64,000 bases of DNA from Trifolium pratense (taxonomy: Eukaryota; Streptophyta; Magnoliopsida; Fabales; Fabaceae). Position 1 is the stretch's first letter; the number at the start of each line of letters is the position of its first letter. Below the pieces are notes generated by a model, which did not search any database, was not told where the DNA came from, and worked only from the letters and a program-made list of their open reading frames with translations. Shown here piece after piece: positions 22,201 to 33,894 of the stretch. The stretch spans positions 26,784,001 to 26,848,000 of the forward strand of contig NC_060060.1 in NCBI RefSeq assembly GCF_020283565.1, read 5' to 3'. The translations under genes and the position numbers were made by a program.

Positions 22201-23438
22201 CAATGAATTATTGGAATGAAGAATCAAATGATCAATGATAAAATTCTCTCTTCTTGTATCAAATATTAATTCTTTGTCGGTTTGCTTTTTGTACTACTCC
22301 CTTATCGCTATACATACCCGTTATTTTATTCTAGTTTTCTACGGTATCAAGTTTGCACATGATCAATCATTTATAGTTTTCTCTTATTTTCTCGTTTTGT
22401 ATATATGATTTTCAATTTTTTTTTCTTTTTCTTCAAGGTGTGTGATTTACGGAATTGAAAGTGTTGTAAATGTCTTTGTCAAATATGTTAATGTCAACAT
22501 TTGAAATTCTTGAATTTGTCAAAGTTGCATACAGTAATCCAAATGTCTCGATTGCTTATTGTATTCTCTTAACTATGTCGGTGACTGTTGCATATGTGTA
22601 AATGAGTTTTCCGAAGTTAAAATTATTGAAAAACTACTTGAGATCGTCAATATCACAAGAAATGTTGAATGATATAGTCATTTTATGTAGTGAAAAAAAA
22701 ATGATAAATCAAATTTTTTATATTACTTATTAATTAGGATCCAAAATGTAAGTTCACCTTTAGACTAGTAAAATCTAAAAAATGGCCTTGGACATCAATT
22801 TACCGTTATCTTTGATGTTTTTTCAATAACGGTAAAAAAAAATCATATGAATAATTGACAAAGTAAAAAATAAGTTATTTATTTTGGGACGGATGAAATA
22901 ATAGTTATCTTTATGATATGTATCAATGCTTCCTATCTTACTTTTGAGGTTGATTTTAATGTTTTTTCACAAATTTAATCATCAATTTAGTCATTTAATT
23001 ATTTTTTTTTAATAACTTTTAGTCATTTAATTAAAATGTTCTTGATCATTTAATTAAAATTATTACTATTACTTGTTGCTTCTAATCTTTTTGACTTTGC
23101 ACGTTTACTAAATGCACGTGTTTCCTTGTTACATGTTACTAACGTGAATCGCGTTTGCTATTGGTTGAGTAACGGATATTCGTTTATTTATCTTTTTCGA
23201 ATATGGCCGTTTAGCAATACCAAGTGATAAATATGAATACGTTCTTTTTTGCTAGTCTTGTTTTTTAAATACTCCTCCTTAATACTCACCCATCCTAAAT
23301 ATAAAAAGAAATATATTTTTTAAATTCATCGAGAATTTAATATATTTGGTCTATATTTTAGACTAAATACATTTTAAATTCATAGAATATTTAATATATT
23401 TTATTTATTTTATCAATCATTTCATGAATCTAAAATGT
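22201..23438. other. Intergenic AT-rich sequence, nothing recognised
   Basis: No ORF over 60 codons and no clear element occur. A possible degenerate Stowaway copy spans 23270-23440 (CTCCTTAATACTCACCCATCC near 23272). Confidence 0.4.
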
Positions 23439-23440
23439 TA

Positions 23441-23733
23441 CTTCCTCCGGACGTAAATATAAGGAAAAATAATCGTTTACCCAGTGTTTAAGAAATTTAG
23501 TTAAGTGTAGTTAATTTTCTTGATTTAATGCAAAACATGAGTTAAATTTACTATATTACCCTTTGAAAAGTGATTTATGCCTTGAAATTCACATAAACTT
23601 TTAAAAAGCGAAATGATTAAATAAGGGTATAGTAGAATAGTAGTATTAATTAGTTTAAAAGTAATTGACTTTTGCTTATATTTGTGTCCAAAATTTAAAG
23701 TGTTTTTTCTCTTATATTTATGTCCGAAGAAAG
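23441..23733. mobile_element. Stowaway-type MITE, 293 bp
   Basis: Ends CTTCCTCCGGACGTAAATAT and, inverted, CTTTCTTCGGACATAAATAT, both followed by AAG, with TA at both flanks. The 102-codon minus-strand ORF across it is a chance frame. Confidence 0.75.
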
Positions 23734-24227
23734 TAATCTTTTTTACATTAAGGACTGAAAAGACTACCCCTAACAAGTAACTAAAAATTGAAATGTAAAA
23801 ATTATGAAACTTTGTTGAGTGGAAATTCAGCACCTTTTTAGATTAGAGTCTAGTGGTAAGTAATTATGCTTTTGATTAGATGGAAAATAAAAGCAAAAAA
23901 TGGTGTTTGTAGGTAGGTTAGGACATAGGAGTAGTAAAAAGAAGAAAACAGAAGAAGGAGACGTCTTATGGGGAAGAGATTGAGATAGTTTATTGAACAG
24001 TGTGTGACTGTATCTGTGAGTTGTTGGGAAAATAAAAATCTCTCCCGAGTCAGATACCAATTTATAATAATGCTTATAAACAAATAAATAAAAGCCTCCC
24101 AATCCCATCCCATTTTACCTATAATAATAATAATATTATAATAGTTGTGTTATTTGGAGACAAAAAATCCTAGTATACTATTGAATGAATGTGGATGTTG
24201 GATTTGAGCAGGGAGAAAAATTAGAGA

Positions 24228-24329
24228 TGTTTTATCCGGTCTTAAATATAAGCAAAAATTAAAATGTTTTTTGCTCAAATTTAAGCTAAATACGTTTTGA
24301 CTTTTGCTTATATTTAAGATTTGAGGGAG
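24228..24329. mobile_element. Short Stowaway-like MITE
   Basis: The left part (TATCCGGTCTTAAATATAAG) is mirrored by CTTATATTTAAGATTTGAGG then GAGTA on the right, giving a hairpin of about 100 bp. Confidence 0.55.
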
Positions 24330-24401
24330 TACAAAAATTAATTTAAAAATTGAAAATTGTGTATCTTTTTTATAGAAAAAATTGTGTCTTTGTTGATGTT
24401 A

Positions 24402-24678
24402 GGGTGTTTTATCCCATATTATATAAGCAAAAATAATCATTTTTAAATATCCCAAATTATAAGCAAAAAAATCTTCTTTTATCATTTTCAAGATAGACTT
24501 TTACTTAATTTATTCTTTTTTTTTTCCTATAGTCAATAACCAATAAAAACTTTTTTTACATCTTCCCATTAAACTTATTTCAACAAAAACAGAAAAAGTT
24601 ATCCTTAAAATTATCACATTTTACTTTTCTTAATAAGTGTGAAAATATTTTTTTTGCTTATATTATGGGACGGAGGGA

Positions 24679-24679
<1 letters not shown>
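24402..24679. mobile_element. Stowaway MITE, 278 bp
   Basis: The right end, inverted, reads CTCCCTCCGTCCCATAATAT, the classic Stowaway terminus. The left end is the diverged GGGTGTTTTATCCCATATTA, and both continue into AAGCAAAA. TA lies on both flanks, and the right flank is an AT microsatellite. Confidence 0.75.

Positions 24680-24726
<47 letters not shown>
24680..24726. repeat. (AT)n microsatellite
   Basis: An uninterrupted TA dinucleotide tract of about 47 bases, beginning at the TA target of the adjoining Stowaway element. Confidence 0.95.
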
Positions 24727-24728
<2 letters not shown>

Positions 24729-25079
24729 TAAAAAAAAATACCAAGTAACCAAAAAAAAAAGTTTAACCAAAAAAAATATATACTAAATTTTTTTCTCATG
24801 TTATTACCATGCTTTGAATGTCTTTTATCCTCTATGTCTTTCTATATGATTTTAATATCTTCTTTTCACCTGTCAACAAAAAAAAACTCTTCTTTTCTGA
24901 ATCTAATAATTTTTGTCTCTTTTATTTATTTATTAAAGTTACAGTTTTAGCCAATCTATCAAGTTGTCATCCAATTTTTAATAGAGATGTTAATGTGGCA
25001 ATTAAGAGTTGATGTGACTTGTGAAATTAATTACTTAATGTGGTATGGATCGTGCTGACATGGACATTGATTTTCTTAA

Positions 25080-25214
25080 GGAGAATGTTAACTTGTGCCC
25101 TTAAGGCACATGTTAAGAAAACAAAAATAAAAATTATTAAATGTTAATTTATGTATTTTGACTTTTGAAACATTAAATTTCTTGTATCATTAAATGTTGA
25201 GTTTCTATTACTTT
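25080..25214. mobile_element. Palindromic-end MULE MITE, copy C, truncated
   Basis: Starts GGAGAATGTTAACTTGTG with the intact palindromic end and then the family's interior (similar to 25803-25930), but the second palindromic terminus is missing after about 25214. Confidence 0.75.
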
Positions 25215-25793
25215 TACATAAATGTATATAAACATAAATTCCTTCACATTTAAAATCAATGCAATTTATGTACAAAAAAAAATCAATGCAATTTTTTTTT
25301 TTACAATAAATCAATGCAAATTTAAAATCGAATGAATATGCAAACAAACTCACAATATTCAAGTTATTAGGTAAAATGCCTACAAATATGACCAAATTAA
25401 AGTGTCTGAACATGCTTTCATATTTGCCATGTTGACGATGACAAAGTCATTAATTGAATCTGCACGGAATCAAATCCAATCTAACAATTTGAACCGAACA
25501 AACACCGCACAAGACGGAAAAACACAATAATGCCACAACAAAACGACGAACAATACAACATCACACTATAAAATGACGAACTTACAAAATAAAAAACTAA
25601 ATATGTAAGAAAATCACTTATTTAAATAAAAAAATAAAATTATAAAGGTGATTTCACGTCGAAATTAACCTTAAACTATTCCTCTATAATGGGTGCAGAA
25701 AAAAAAGGAGAAACTAGGTTAAAAGAAAGTGGAAGGCCACCATTCAAAAATTGTTAATCATTGACCGTTAGATTGGATCTATCCATGCATGAA
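25215..25793. other. Intergenic sequence, nothing recognised
   Basis: AT-rich; an 89-codon minus-strand frame at 25144-25413 is low complexity and overlaps the truncated MITE. Confidence 0.5.
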
Positions 25794-25802
25794 TTACTAG
25801 TA

Positions 25803-25979
25803 GGAGAATGTTAACTTGTGCCCTTAAGGCACATGTTAATGAAGCAAAAATAGAAATTATTAAATGCTAATTTGTGCATTTTGACTTTTGAAGCATTAAA
25901 TTTCTTGTATCATTAAATGATGAATTTCTATTTTGGTATATCTTAACATGTGCCCTAAGGGCACATGTTAACAAGACCC
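25803..25979. mobile_element. Palindromic-end MULE MITE, copy D (best preserved)
   Basis: A 177-bp element from GGAGAATGTTAACTTGTG to ATGTTAACAAGACCC with a perfect 9-bp target duplication TTACTAGTA (25794-25802, 25980-25988). Each terminus is a self-complementary GTGCCC/GGGCAC palindrome extended by TTAAC/GTTAA. The interior is about 110 bp and AT-rich, with no coding capacity. Confidence 0.88.
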
Positions 25980-25988
25980 TTACTAGTA

Positions 25989-27412
25989 TTATTTTACTTT
26001 CCCAGCATATCGGTGGTATAGGAAAACCCCTCATAGCTGGTGGATTCCGCAGCTGCCACCGTTGTCCTATATCCTCTAATTAATTAAGTATACGCTACTA
26101 AAATATTACAGTACATTAAACAAAATTCATTTTACGATATCAGTTAATATTAGGTATTTATCCAATAACTAATAAGAAAAAAATCATATATATCCGAAGT
26201 AAAAATTAGTTGTAAAGTATCATATAAATTCACTTATGCAATACTTATTCTCACGAATGGTTTAATAAATATATACAAATTGTCAATAGATAGTGGAGAT
26301 CTCACCATTAAAACATGGGAACAAAAATTGTAGGTTTAGAAATAGGAAATAAAAAATGCAAGTAAGTATTAGTAGTATTTAGTAGTATTTACTTTCTTCG
26401 GTCCTATATATATATATATATATGAAACACTTTAATTTTTTTTTAGTTATTTTTATAAGAAACACTTTTTAAATTTATTTTTTGTTAAATAGATAATCCG
26501 TTTTATACTCGTATTAATTAGCTTTGTGCATAAGAGGAGTTACATTGGAATTAAGATAGTGATGTATATTGATAATTATAAGAGACAATAATAAATTAAT
26601 ACATCAAGGTTATTTTTGAAATAACACATAAAATTTTAGAATTTTTAATAAAAAAAATAAATCTTTTTAGTCTGTGTATTTTTCTCAATGTGTTCTTTAT
26701 ATATAAGACAAGAGGAAATATTATGCTACAATTACAATCACATTTTAAATTTAAATTTTAACAGTACCATGGTTGTAATTTTTCCACTATTATCACATCA
26801 TTCTATCACTTCTTATTCTTTTTTTATTCTCTGAATATTTCTCACTTTTTCCAAGACGTATAGATCCTTTGTATGAGTAATGATAACTGTTAAAAAAATA
26901 TTTTCTTCAAAAAAATAGTATATTATAAATAAAAAAAAGGAAAAGTACTACTAATATAAAAATCATCCTTCAACCGACTGAAATGTTGAAATCGCTATGT
27001 CAGCTCTTATTATCGGAATTCGAACTCCGATCTCTTTATTTTGTGTGTTCGTTAAGTTTTCGATAGTTTCGATAATTTGTCATTTGGAGTAAAAAAAAAA
27101 AAAAGAAAAAAGGAAAAGTACTAGTCTTACTAGGCTACTACTAATACAAATGAATACGCCATCCACTTCTTAAAGATACATCAAGATTTTCCTTTCACTT
27201 CTTCTCATAAAATCTTCTGATTCTTCTCTTGGTTCTGATGCTGCTGCTCCTGCTGCTGCTTTGGTAAAGACACAAAGGAAAACAACCTCTCTCTCTCTAT
27301 GTTATGTGTGCTGTATTATTATCATTCATGTTTCAGTAGAAAAAACATTCTTAATATACATTAACATTCACTAATTTTTTTTTTTAAAATTAAAAATATA
27401 ATAAGAATAATT
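25989..27412 (+). promoter_or_regulatory. Upstream region of the PERIANTHIA-like gene
   Basis: About 1.4 kb between the MITE and the ATG at 27413. It includes a diverged Stowaway-like hairpin (about 26394-26717, with an (AT)n patch at 26407-26423). Near the gene a CTG/CTT-rich stretch (27236-27262) and CTCTCTCTC (27290) look like transcribed leader. A TATA box could not be assigned. Confidence 0.4.
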
Positions 27413-30400
27413 ATGCAAAGCTTCAAAACAGCTCAATCAAACTCTCAACTCTATTGTCACCAACCCTTCTTACTTCGGTATGTATATGTTGCATTTTGTT
27501 GTTTTGCTTTTGAGTTCTCTCATGAATAAAATGATTTAATGATGTTTTTGTCTCTGTTTTGAGGAAACAGGGGAGAGGATATAAACAGAAACCAAATGCG
27601 TTTTTCTGATCTTGGAGACTTTCATCATTCTTCTCCTTTCTTTCAACAACAAGATGCTGTTGATTTAAGTTCAAGTAATAAACTTTCTCTTGTTTTTTTT
27701 TTGTTTTTAATTTTTTTATGTATAATATAATAATATTAATATATGCATGTTTGTGTTTTTTTTTGTGGTTGATGGTATATAACTATTTCAAAATTGAAAC
27801 TTTTTTGTTGCAGGTTGTATGTTTAGTAGTGTAAAGTCGAACAATGTTGTTATTGGTGGTAATAACATGCAGTATGAAACAACAATCAACACGGTTTATC
27901 ATCCTATTCTTTTCTCTTTTTTACTTTTTAGTACATAATAATAGAATAAGGTTTGTTTTTGTTTTTGAAGAAATTTTTTTTGATATCCAATTTAGTTTAA
28001 GTAGGGAAATTTCACAAATTTTATGTTAGAACAACAACCGGTAACAAAAGAGAAATTGGAAAACAAAAATTGCAAACAATGAACAAATTGTTTGATTACG
28101 CAGTTCGGCAAAGTGTGTCTATGTCTGCGACTATAGAGCAGTTGTAGTTCCGTATTATTACTTGGAATGAATTAAGATTTTCAGTGTTACAAGTCATGTA
28201 CTATATACAATTATGGTTCAGATTACAGGAATACCCCTGAACCATGCTGCGGGGTCACCTCGCTTGCTAGGGCCGCTCGGCTCCCACGCCTCCTCTTGCC
28301 CACCATTTGTGTCTATGACTCTTACTCAACATATTATTTAAAAATTATCAAACTCATGACACACCAGCTCTTTTATTCGTCTAACTCATCTTTACAAAAC
28401 CTAGTTTTAAGGGGAGTGGTGCCATTTGATATATTATTTTCCAGAATTTATTTCTTTTCAATATGCGACTTGGATTTTATCCAGTAGTTAGTTCCTACAA
28501 GAAATACGGCCGAATTTGTCCGGATTTCATAATTTTGAGGGACTATTCGCGCAAGCATTTTCTCCCCATAGGAGACTAAACTGGGTTTCAAAATGGATAT
28601 TTACTGTAGATAATAATATGATAATCTTTGTTATTTGCTTTGTATCTGATTAAACTTTGTGTGTTTTCGTAGAATATTGGGTCTGCAGAGATAGCTTCAA
28701 ATGGCGCAGGGTGTTCGGATGCAGGGCAGCAGCAACTGATGTACAACAAGGGAATAGCCTCCTTGCCTTTGGGGGTTGAGAATTGGGCTGATTCTGGAAT
28801 GGCAGATAATAGCCAACAGACTGATGATACTTCCACTGATATTGATACTGATGATAAAAACCAAGTGAGTTCCAAAAATTTTTCAAACATGTTTTGCTTT
28901 TTTAGATCTTTAGATTATTACAAATTATAGATACAAATTATAGATACCCACTTGGGGTTGGTCGAGTGGTGTTGGCTTGGCCCTTGGAGTATGCTCCTCT
29001 CAAGGTCTCAGGTTCGATTCCCACTGGTGCCAATTTCGGTGGGCTAAGTCCATACAGAGCAAAAAAAACTCTGGCTTTAAATGGGGCCCCCGCAAGTGGG
29101 CGGTGAGATTGGTCCCCTTGAATTAGTCGGTCCTAAGGCCGGATACCAAGTTTTAAAAAAAAAAAATAAAATGATTTGATTCAGATACACCGCCAGTGTA
29201 AAATTTTACACAATCAATCGTAATCGTTAGATCATTAGTAATAACATTTGACATTAATCATAACTAATTCTAAAGTCATACATATGTTTTATTGACATCT
29301 GATAATGTTTTTCAACTTTATAGTCCAATAGAGGCAAGAGTGAGGCGCATATGGTTGCTAACTCCAGGGATCAAACCAAGTTCAGAGCTGAAGATCACAA
29401 GGTTTTTGTTCTTTCTTTTTATTCTTCTTTGCTACGACATCTGTCAACATCTTCTAGCTCGTTCCTGATTTGGATGCCCTTTTAATAGACCCTTCGTAGA
29501 CTTGCTCAGAATCGTGAGGCGGCTAGGAAGAGCCGGTTACGGAAGAAGGTAAACAGTTTCCATGCAATTACCTTTTATTTTTTTGGTTACTATGCAATTA
29601 CCTTTTATATTGGTGAAGTTAATTGATATCGACCCCCCTTTGCATCCATGTCTGCATTTTTGCTGTAAACTACGGGGTAACCAAATTCATAAGTTAGTTA
29701 AGTTTTAACATATATACATTCTTACAAAAACTATGAGATGTGATGTGATGTGGTGTTGGCATAGCCTCTTTATTATGGAGAATAGATAAAATGTCTTATG
29801 ATTTTAAGATATTTGAATGATAAATGGGTTTTGGTTTTAAATAGGCATATGTACAGCAGCTGGAGAGCAGCCGAGTCAAGCTTATGCAATTAGAGCAAGA
29901 GCTTCAACGAGCACGTCAACAGGTGCACCGAGTTTGTCATTTCCATTTTCAATTTGATGTTTATGAACATTTTGATTATCCTCATGGTTGTGAATGTTAA
30001 TAATGCAGGGCTTGTATCTTGCGAATCCTGGAGATCAAGGTCATTCAACTGTTGGAAATGGTAATGAAAATGCTATTTCATGTGATTTTTGTTTTTCTGT
30101 TGAATTTTTATTTATGTGAACTCGCATCGAAGTCATGCATGGAACTTGATGATTTCCCAGATTTCATTAGTGTCTTTTAAACATCTCATTTGTACATTTA
30201 TGAGAGTGATTCTATTCAAATATGCTTCATGGTAGGGAGGTTTGTAAATGATAATGTTTATTGATCAATCAGGTGCCATGGCATTTGACATGGACTATGC
30301 TCACTGGGTTGATGAGCATCAACGTCTTCTGAACGATCTAAGATCGGCGTTAAATTCTCAAATGGGTGATAATGAATTGCATCTTCTTGTTGATGGTGTT

Positions 30401-31833
30401 ATGGCACATTATAATGAATTATTTAGGCTAAAGAGCATAGGGGCAAAGGCGGATATATTTCACATGCTTTATGGGCAGTGGAAGACACCGGTTGAAAGAT
30501 TTTTTATTTGGCATGGTGCATTCCGTTCATCCGAACTTCTCGAGGTAGGTGACTGATCAATTCAACACTATTTTTTTTTCTTAAATTGGATAAGGGGGAA
30601 ATTAATTATTATTAATAAGGTGACGTTAATGAATATTTTACAACTGTAACAACTGGAATTGAACCTAGTTCCTTGTGTTATCAGGTCAAACTCTTACCGC
30701 TGACCTGACACCTTATAGACAATTCAATAGTACTTCATTTGCAAGTAACTTGATTACTTGCGTAGAACCGTAGAAATAGTTATTCTGAATTTGTTTGATC
30801 CTAATATTTGTTTCTTTTGTGATTCAGATAGTCAGGAACCACCTCGAGCCATTAACCGAAAATCAGTTGATGGGAATTTGTACTCTGCAGAAGTCTACTC
30901 AGCAGACTGAAGATGCTTTATCTCAAGGAATGGAAGCATTGAAACAATCTCTTTTAGAGACACTTTCCTCTACCTCTTCATTACCTAGTACTGGTTCTGG
31001 AAATGTAGCTGATTACATGGGCCAGATGGCATTTGCAATGAGCAAGCTTGCATCGATCGAGGAATTCCTTCGTCAGGTAAAATAGATATGCAATTAATCT
31101 CTTTTTGAAATATCATATATATTAAAATATATATGTATCCCTCCAAAGCCTCTTCCCTCCAAAATCCTCCAAAAACCAACTCGCAAACACACCCTAAATT
31201 ACCATCTTCCAGCAAGATTTTTTTTTATGCAAATTGTGTGCCTACTCTGGTTTGCTCCTTCTTGGCCGTGTAGTTCAAAATACACGGTTTCATCATATGC
31301 CTTTCTCTCATTCAACACTTAATTGAAACTTTATCAAATCTATGGGATGTTCTGCCAATTGAGTTGACTCATACACCACAAGAGCGTGAGTTCAACTCCT
31401 ATCGTCGGTGTGATGACCTTGTTGGTAGGTAATTTCTAAGTGCCTTTGTTAACGCTTTGAACCTTAAAGCTGCTCTGACCATACTGAGCTCTCAGGACCT
31501 AACTCACCTAAACTTTAGATATACAAACAAAAGAACCTTAATGTGCTGCATTACATGCCTGCATGTATTAAAATAGCACCATTGATAGTTTATTTCTTCA
31601 TTCCAATTGCTAAAATAAAATATTCACTACCAAGTTTATTATCTTCAAAGGTTTATAAGCATCGTTCTCATGCTTTGTGTTTTTAGGCTGACCTCCTGAA
31701 GCAAAAAACTCTACAACAGTTACAAAGGATTTTGACGACACGTCAGATTGCTCGGGCACTCCTTGTCAGAAATGATTACATTTCAAGACTACGAGCACTT
31801 AGCTCGTTATGGTTAGCCCGTCCAAGGGATTAG
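27413..31833 (+). CDS. PAN: TGA-type bZIP transcription factor, PERIANTHIA-like
   Basis: Twelve coding exons, 458 aa: 27413-27477, 27571-27674, 27814-27893, 28673-28864, 29324-29401, 29489-29548, 29845-29922, 30009-30060, 30273-30544, 30828-31076 and 31687-31833 are visible; with the short exons all joins stay in frame. The order is an N-terminus starting MQSFKT, an acidic MADNSQQTDDTSTDIDTDD patch, a basic region (NREAARKSR) with leucine zipper, then a DOG1 domain ending SLWLARPRD. TGA factors bind TGACG elements in the nucleus. Several features point to the PERIANTHIA clade, which controls floral organ number with glutaredoxin ROXY1: the MQSFKT start, LLETLSS, ADLLKQ, and a cysteine in GICTLQ (residue about 345). 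The DOG1 domain has unusual substitutions (GQWKTPVERFFIW, HGAFRSS). The start at 27413 was chosen over the ATG at 27596 because the upstream exon matches the PAN N-terminus. Recounted, the listed exons number eleven. Confidence 0.9.
28946..29167 (+). mobile_element. tRNA-derived SINE in an intron of the PAN-like gene
   Basis: An element of about 220 bp with an A-box-like GGTTGGTCGAGTGGTGTTGG and a perfect B box GGTTCGATTCC, a GC-richer body (GGGGCCCCCGCAAGTGGG) and a poly-A tail at about 29154-29168, same orientation as the gene. It lies in the intron 28865-29323. Confidence 0.8.
30636..30716 (-). mobile_element. SINE fragment in a PAN-like intron
   Basis: On the minus strand it reads GTCAGCGGTAAGAGTTTGACC (A-box region) and GGTTCAATTCC (B box), followed by decayed sequence. 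A relative on the plus strand is at about 55630. Confidence 0.5.
31335..31530 (+). mobile_element. SINE-like sequence in the last PAN-like intron
   Basis: Contains GCCAATTGAGTTGACTC and GAGTTCAACTCC at tRNA-like spacing, then a body without a clear tail. This is a weak call based on the two box-like motifs only. Confidence 0.35.
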
Positions 31834-33894
31834 GGATTTATATTGATATAATCACCTTGATCTAGCGATGGTGCATTTTCTATGTTTCCTGGAATACTGA
31901 TTGGCTATTTATGTTAGTTTGTAATAGGAACTCAGTGATGAAATGATGCGACCCTCGGATATAGAGCATTGTTAATAATCTGTTATACTGAGAAGAAACC
32001 TTATCATTGGTAGCTACTGATCTAATTTTCTTTAGAAGATATAGGTTAGCGGCAAATGTTTTTAATTATTGTGATGCTTTGTATATCAATGCACATTTGA
32101 ATGGTTATAGTGTTGTGGTATTGAAAAGGTAAGGGTCATAGCATAAAAACATATAACAAAATTAACATGATCCTTTTTTCATCAATTATTCAATCATAAC
32201 TTGCTACAAAATTATCATGATCCCTTTTTTCGATCATAACATACTACAAATGCGGAGAAAAATAAGAGATGAATGGTATGCTTATGGCAACGTAGTGCTT
32301 ATAGTAAACATCGATTTGGATCGTCGGCTGCAAAGTTGTCAGCTGCCATCTCTGCTGCATCTATGCAAACCATTGGATTAATCCAACGCCTACTATTAAT
32401 GATGAAAAAGTGGATTGTAAAAACACTTGAGTCATGGGATTAAAAACATAATGAAACCCCTAAATTGTTTGAGCGGTGGACACAGACAGTGAAGTCGATC
32501 GGCACACGACGGCTAACGGTGAGCATCACAGAATCGTATATTAGATGGACGAATCTGCGATTCACAAACCACTTAAATGAAACCTCCACTTAGAGCAAAC
32601 AACTGAAGCGCTATTTCTTTGCATCTATGATTCTATGAAAAGAATTTCATAGATGCAGGTTGCTGTTTTAATGGATAAAAAAATCAGTTGATCACCATGC
32701 TGGTTCGGAATGTAGTATCGTTGTAGCGGTGAAGAAAGCTTTGGCGTGAGACCTAACTTCATTATCAACATGTTTCAATTATAATCCTCTGCGTTTAGGT
32801 TTAATTACATATTTATGTATTAATATGGAACTGAAAGGCAGATTAATTGAAGGGTCAGGATCCAGCAGCACCGCAGCAGAGGTTGCCGCTGCTGAGGATC
32901 CAAATCGTAGTAAACATGCACCAAAATGAAAGGTGTTTGATGATAGTTAGTAAGGGAAATGAAGTAATAATACGAATTCAGTAGCTGTCAAACAACAATA
33001 AATGTTGAAGCTAAGATATGTAGCTTCTGTTTTAAATATAATTTTTACATTGAAATTTATTGTTCTGCTCATTTTTAAGCAATTCAATCTAAACATAAAC
33101 CACTTTATATTCGTTTATTATCAAGTATAATCAATTTTACAAAATCAATCGATTCAAAAACAATATTTGTCACCCCAAAACCAAATATGCGCTTGATAAC
33201 AAGAAAATCAAGGACAAAAGTGCTATATTTGGCTAATCAACTTCTATAGCACAAGAGTCCTTGGATTGTAACTATGGCACTGTTTTTGTTTTTTCGAAGA
33301 TGAATTTCTACTAAGCATGTGTTCGGTCTAGCTGTGGTTTGGAAACGGCCACAAGTTTAGTGAGGAGCTTGAATGTCTAGCTTCAGCAAATAGCAGTAAA
33401 GAGAGCATTGGGACGTGCGAAATCAAGTTTAGACGCGAAACCAAACAGACAATAAGATATATTGCTTGATGCAGTACTTGAACATGACTTGAGTGTTATC
33501 CTTCATTCTTCATACTTAAATATAATCAAACTTCTTTAAGTTATCAGAGGCAACTTGATTGTGTTGCTTTAAGCAACATTATTTTGTCTTATAGGGTTTT
33601 ATCACTTGTACCCTTAAGATCAAAATTCTTTACACTTAAAACACTATTTTTCTCAAATATATTTTCTAAACTGGTAACAAATTTATTTCTTATGAAGAAG
33701 ATAGTAAAAGACAAATCTTTATGACAATAAATTTTTCAAACAAACCTCTCATCAGGAAGTTCATGACAAATCTTTAAGACGGCTTAGACGGGTCTAGGAA
33801 TTGATACATGAAACTGTTTGTGTACTCAAAAATGTTCCAAGAGATCATTCTTTAGTGCAAAGTAAACTAGTAAAGTAATCATCAAAACACAAAG
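31834..33894. other. Intergenic region between convergent genes
   Basis: The first 200-300 bases are probably the 3' UTR of the PAN-like gene, and the last bases before 33895 the 3' UTR of the minus-strand gene. A GC-rich hairpin with GGATCC at both arms lies at 32868-32911. No ORF or RNA gene was recognised. Confidence 0.45.

Noticed and set aside
23827..24113. 93- and 87-codon overlapping ORFs on the minus strand
   Set aside because: Low-complexity Phe/Leu/Ser/Tyr-rich frames from AT-rich DNA with no domain or splice context.
27596..27674. ATG at 27596 as the start of the PAN-like protein
   Set aside because: An upstream exon from 27413 splices in frame and starts MQSFKT, as in PERIANTHIA.
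28946..29040. tRNA gene
   Set aside because: A and B boxes are present, but no cloverleaf closes and a poly-A tail follows; it is a SINE head.
32868..32911. GC-rich hairpin with GGATCC arms as a terminator or small RNA
   Set aside because: Isolated imperfect palindrome with no supporting context.
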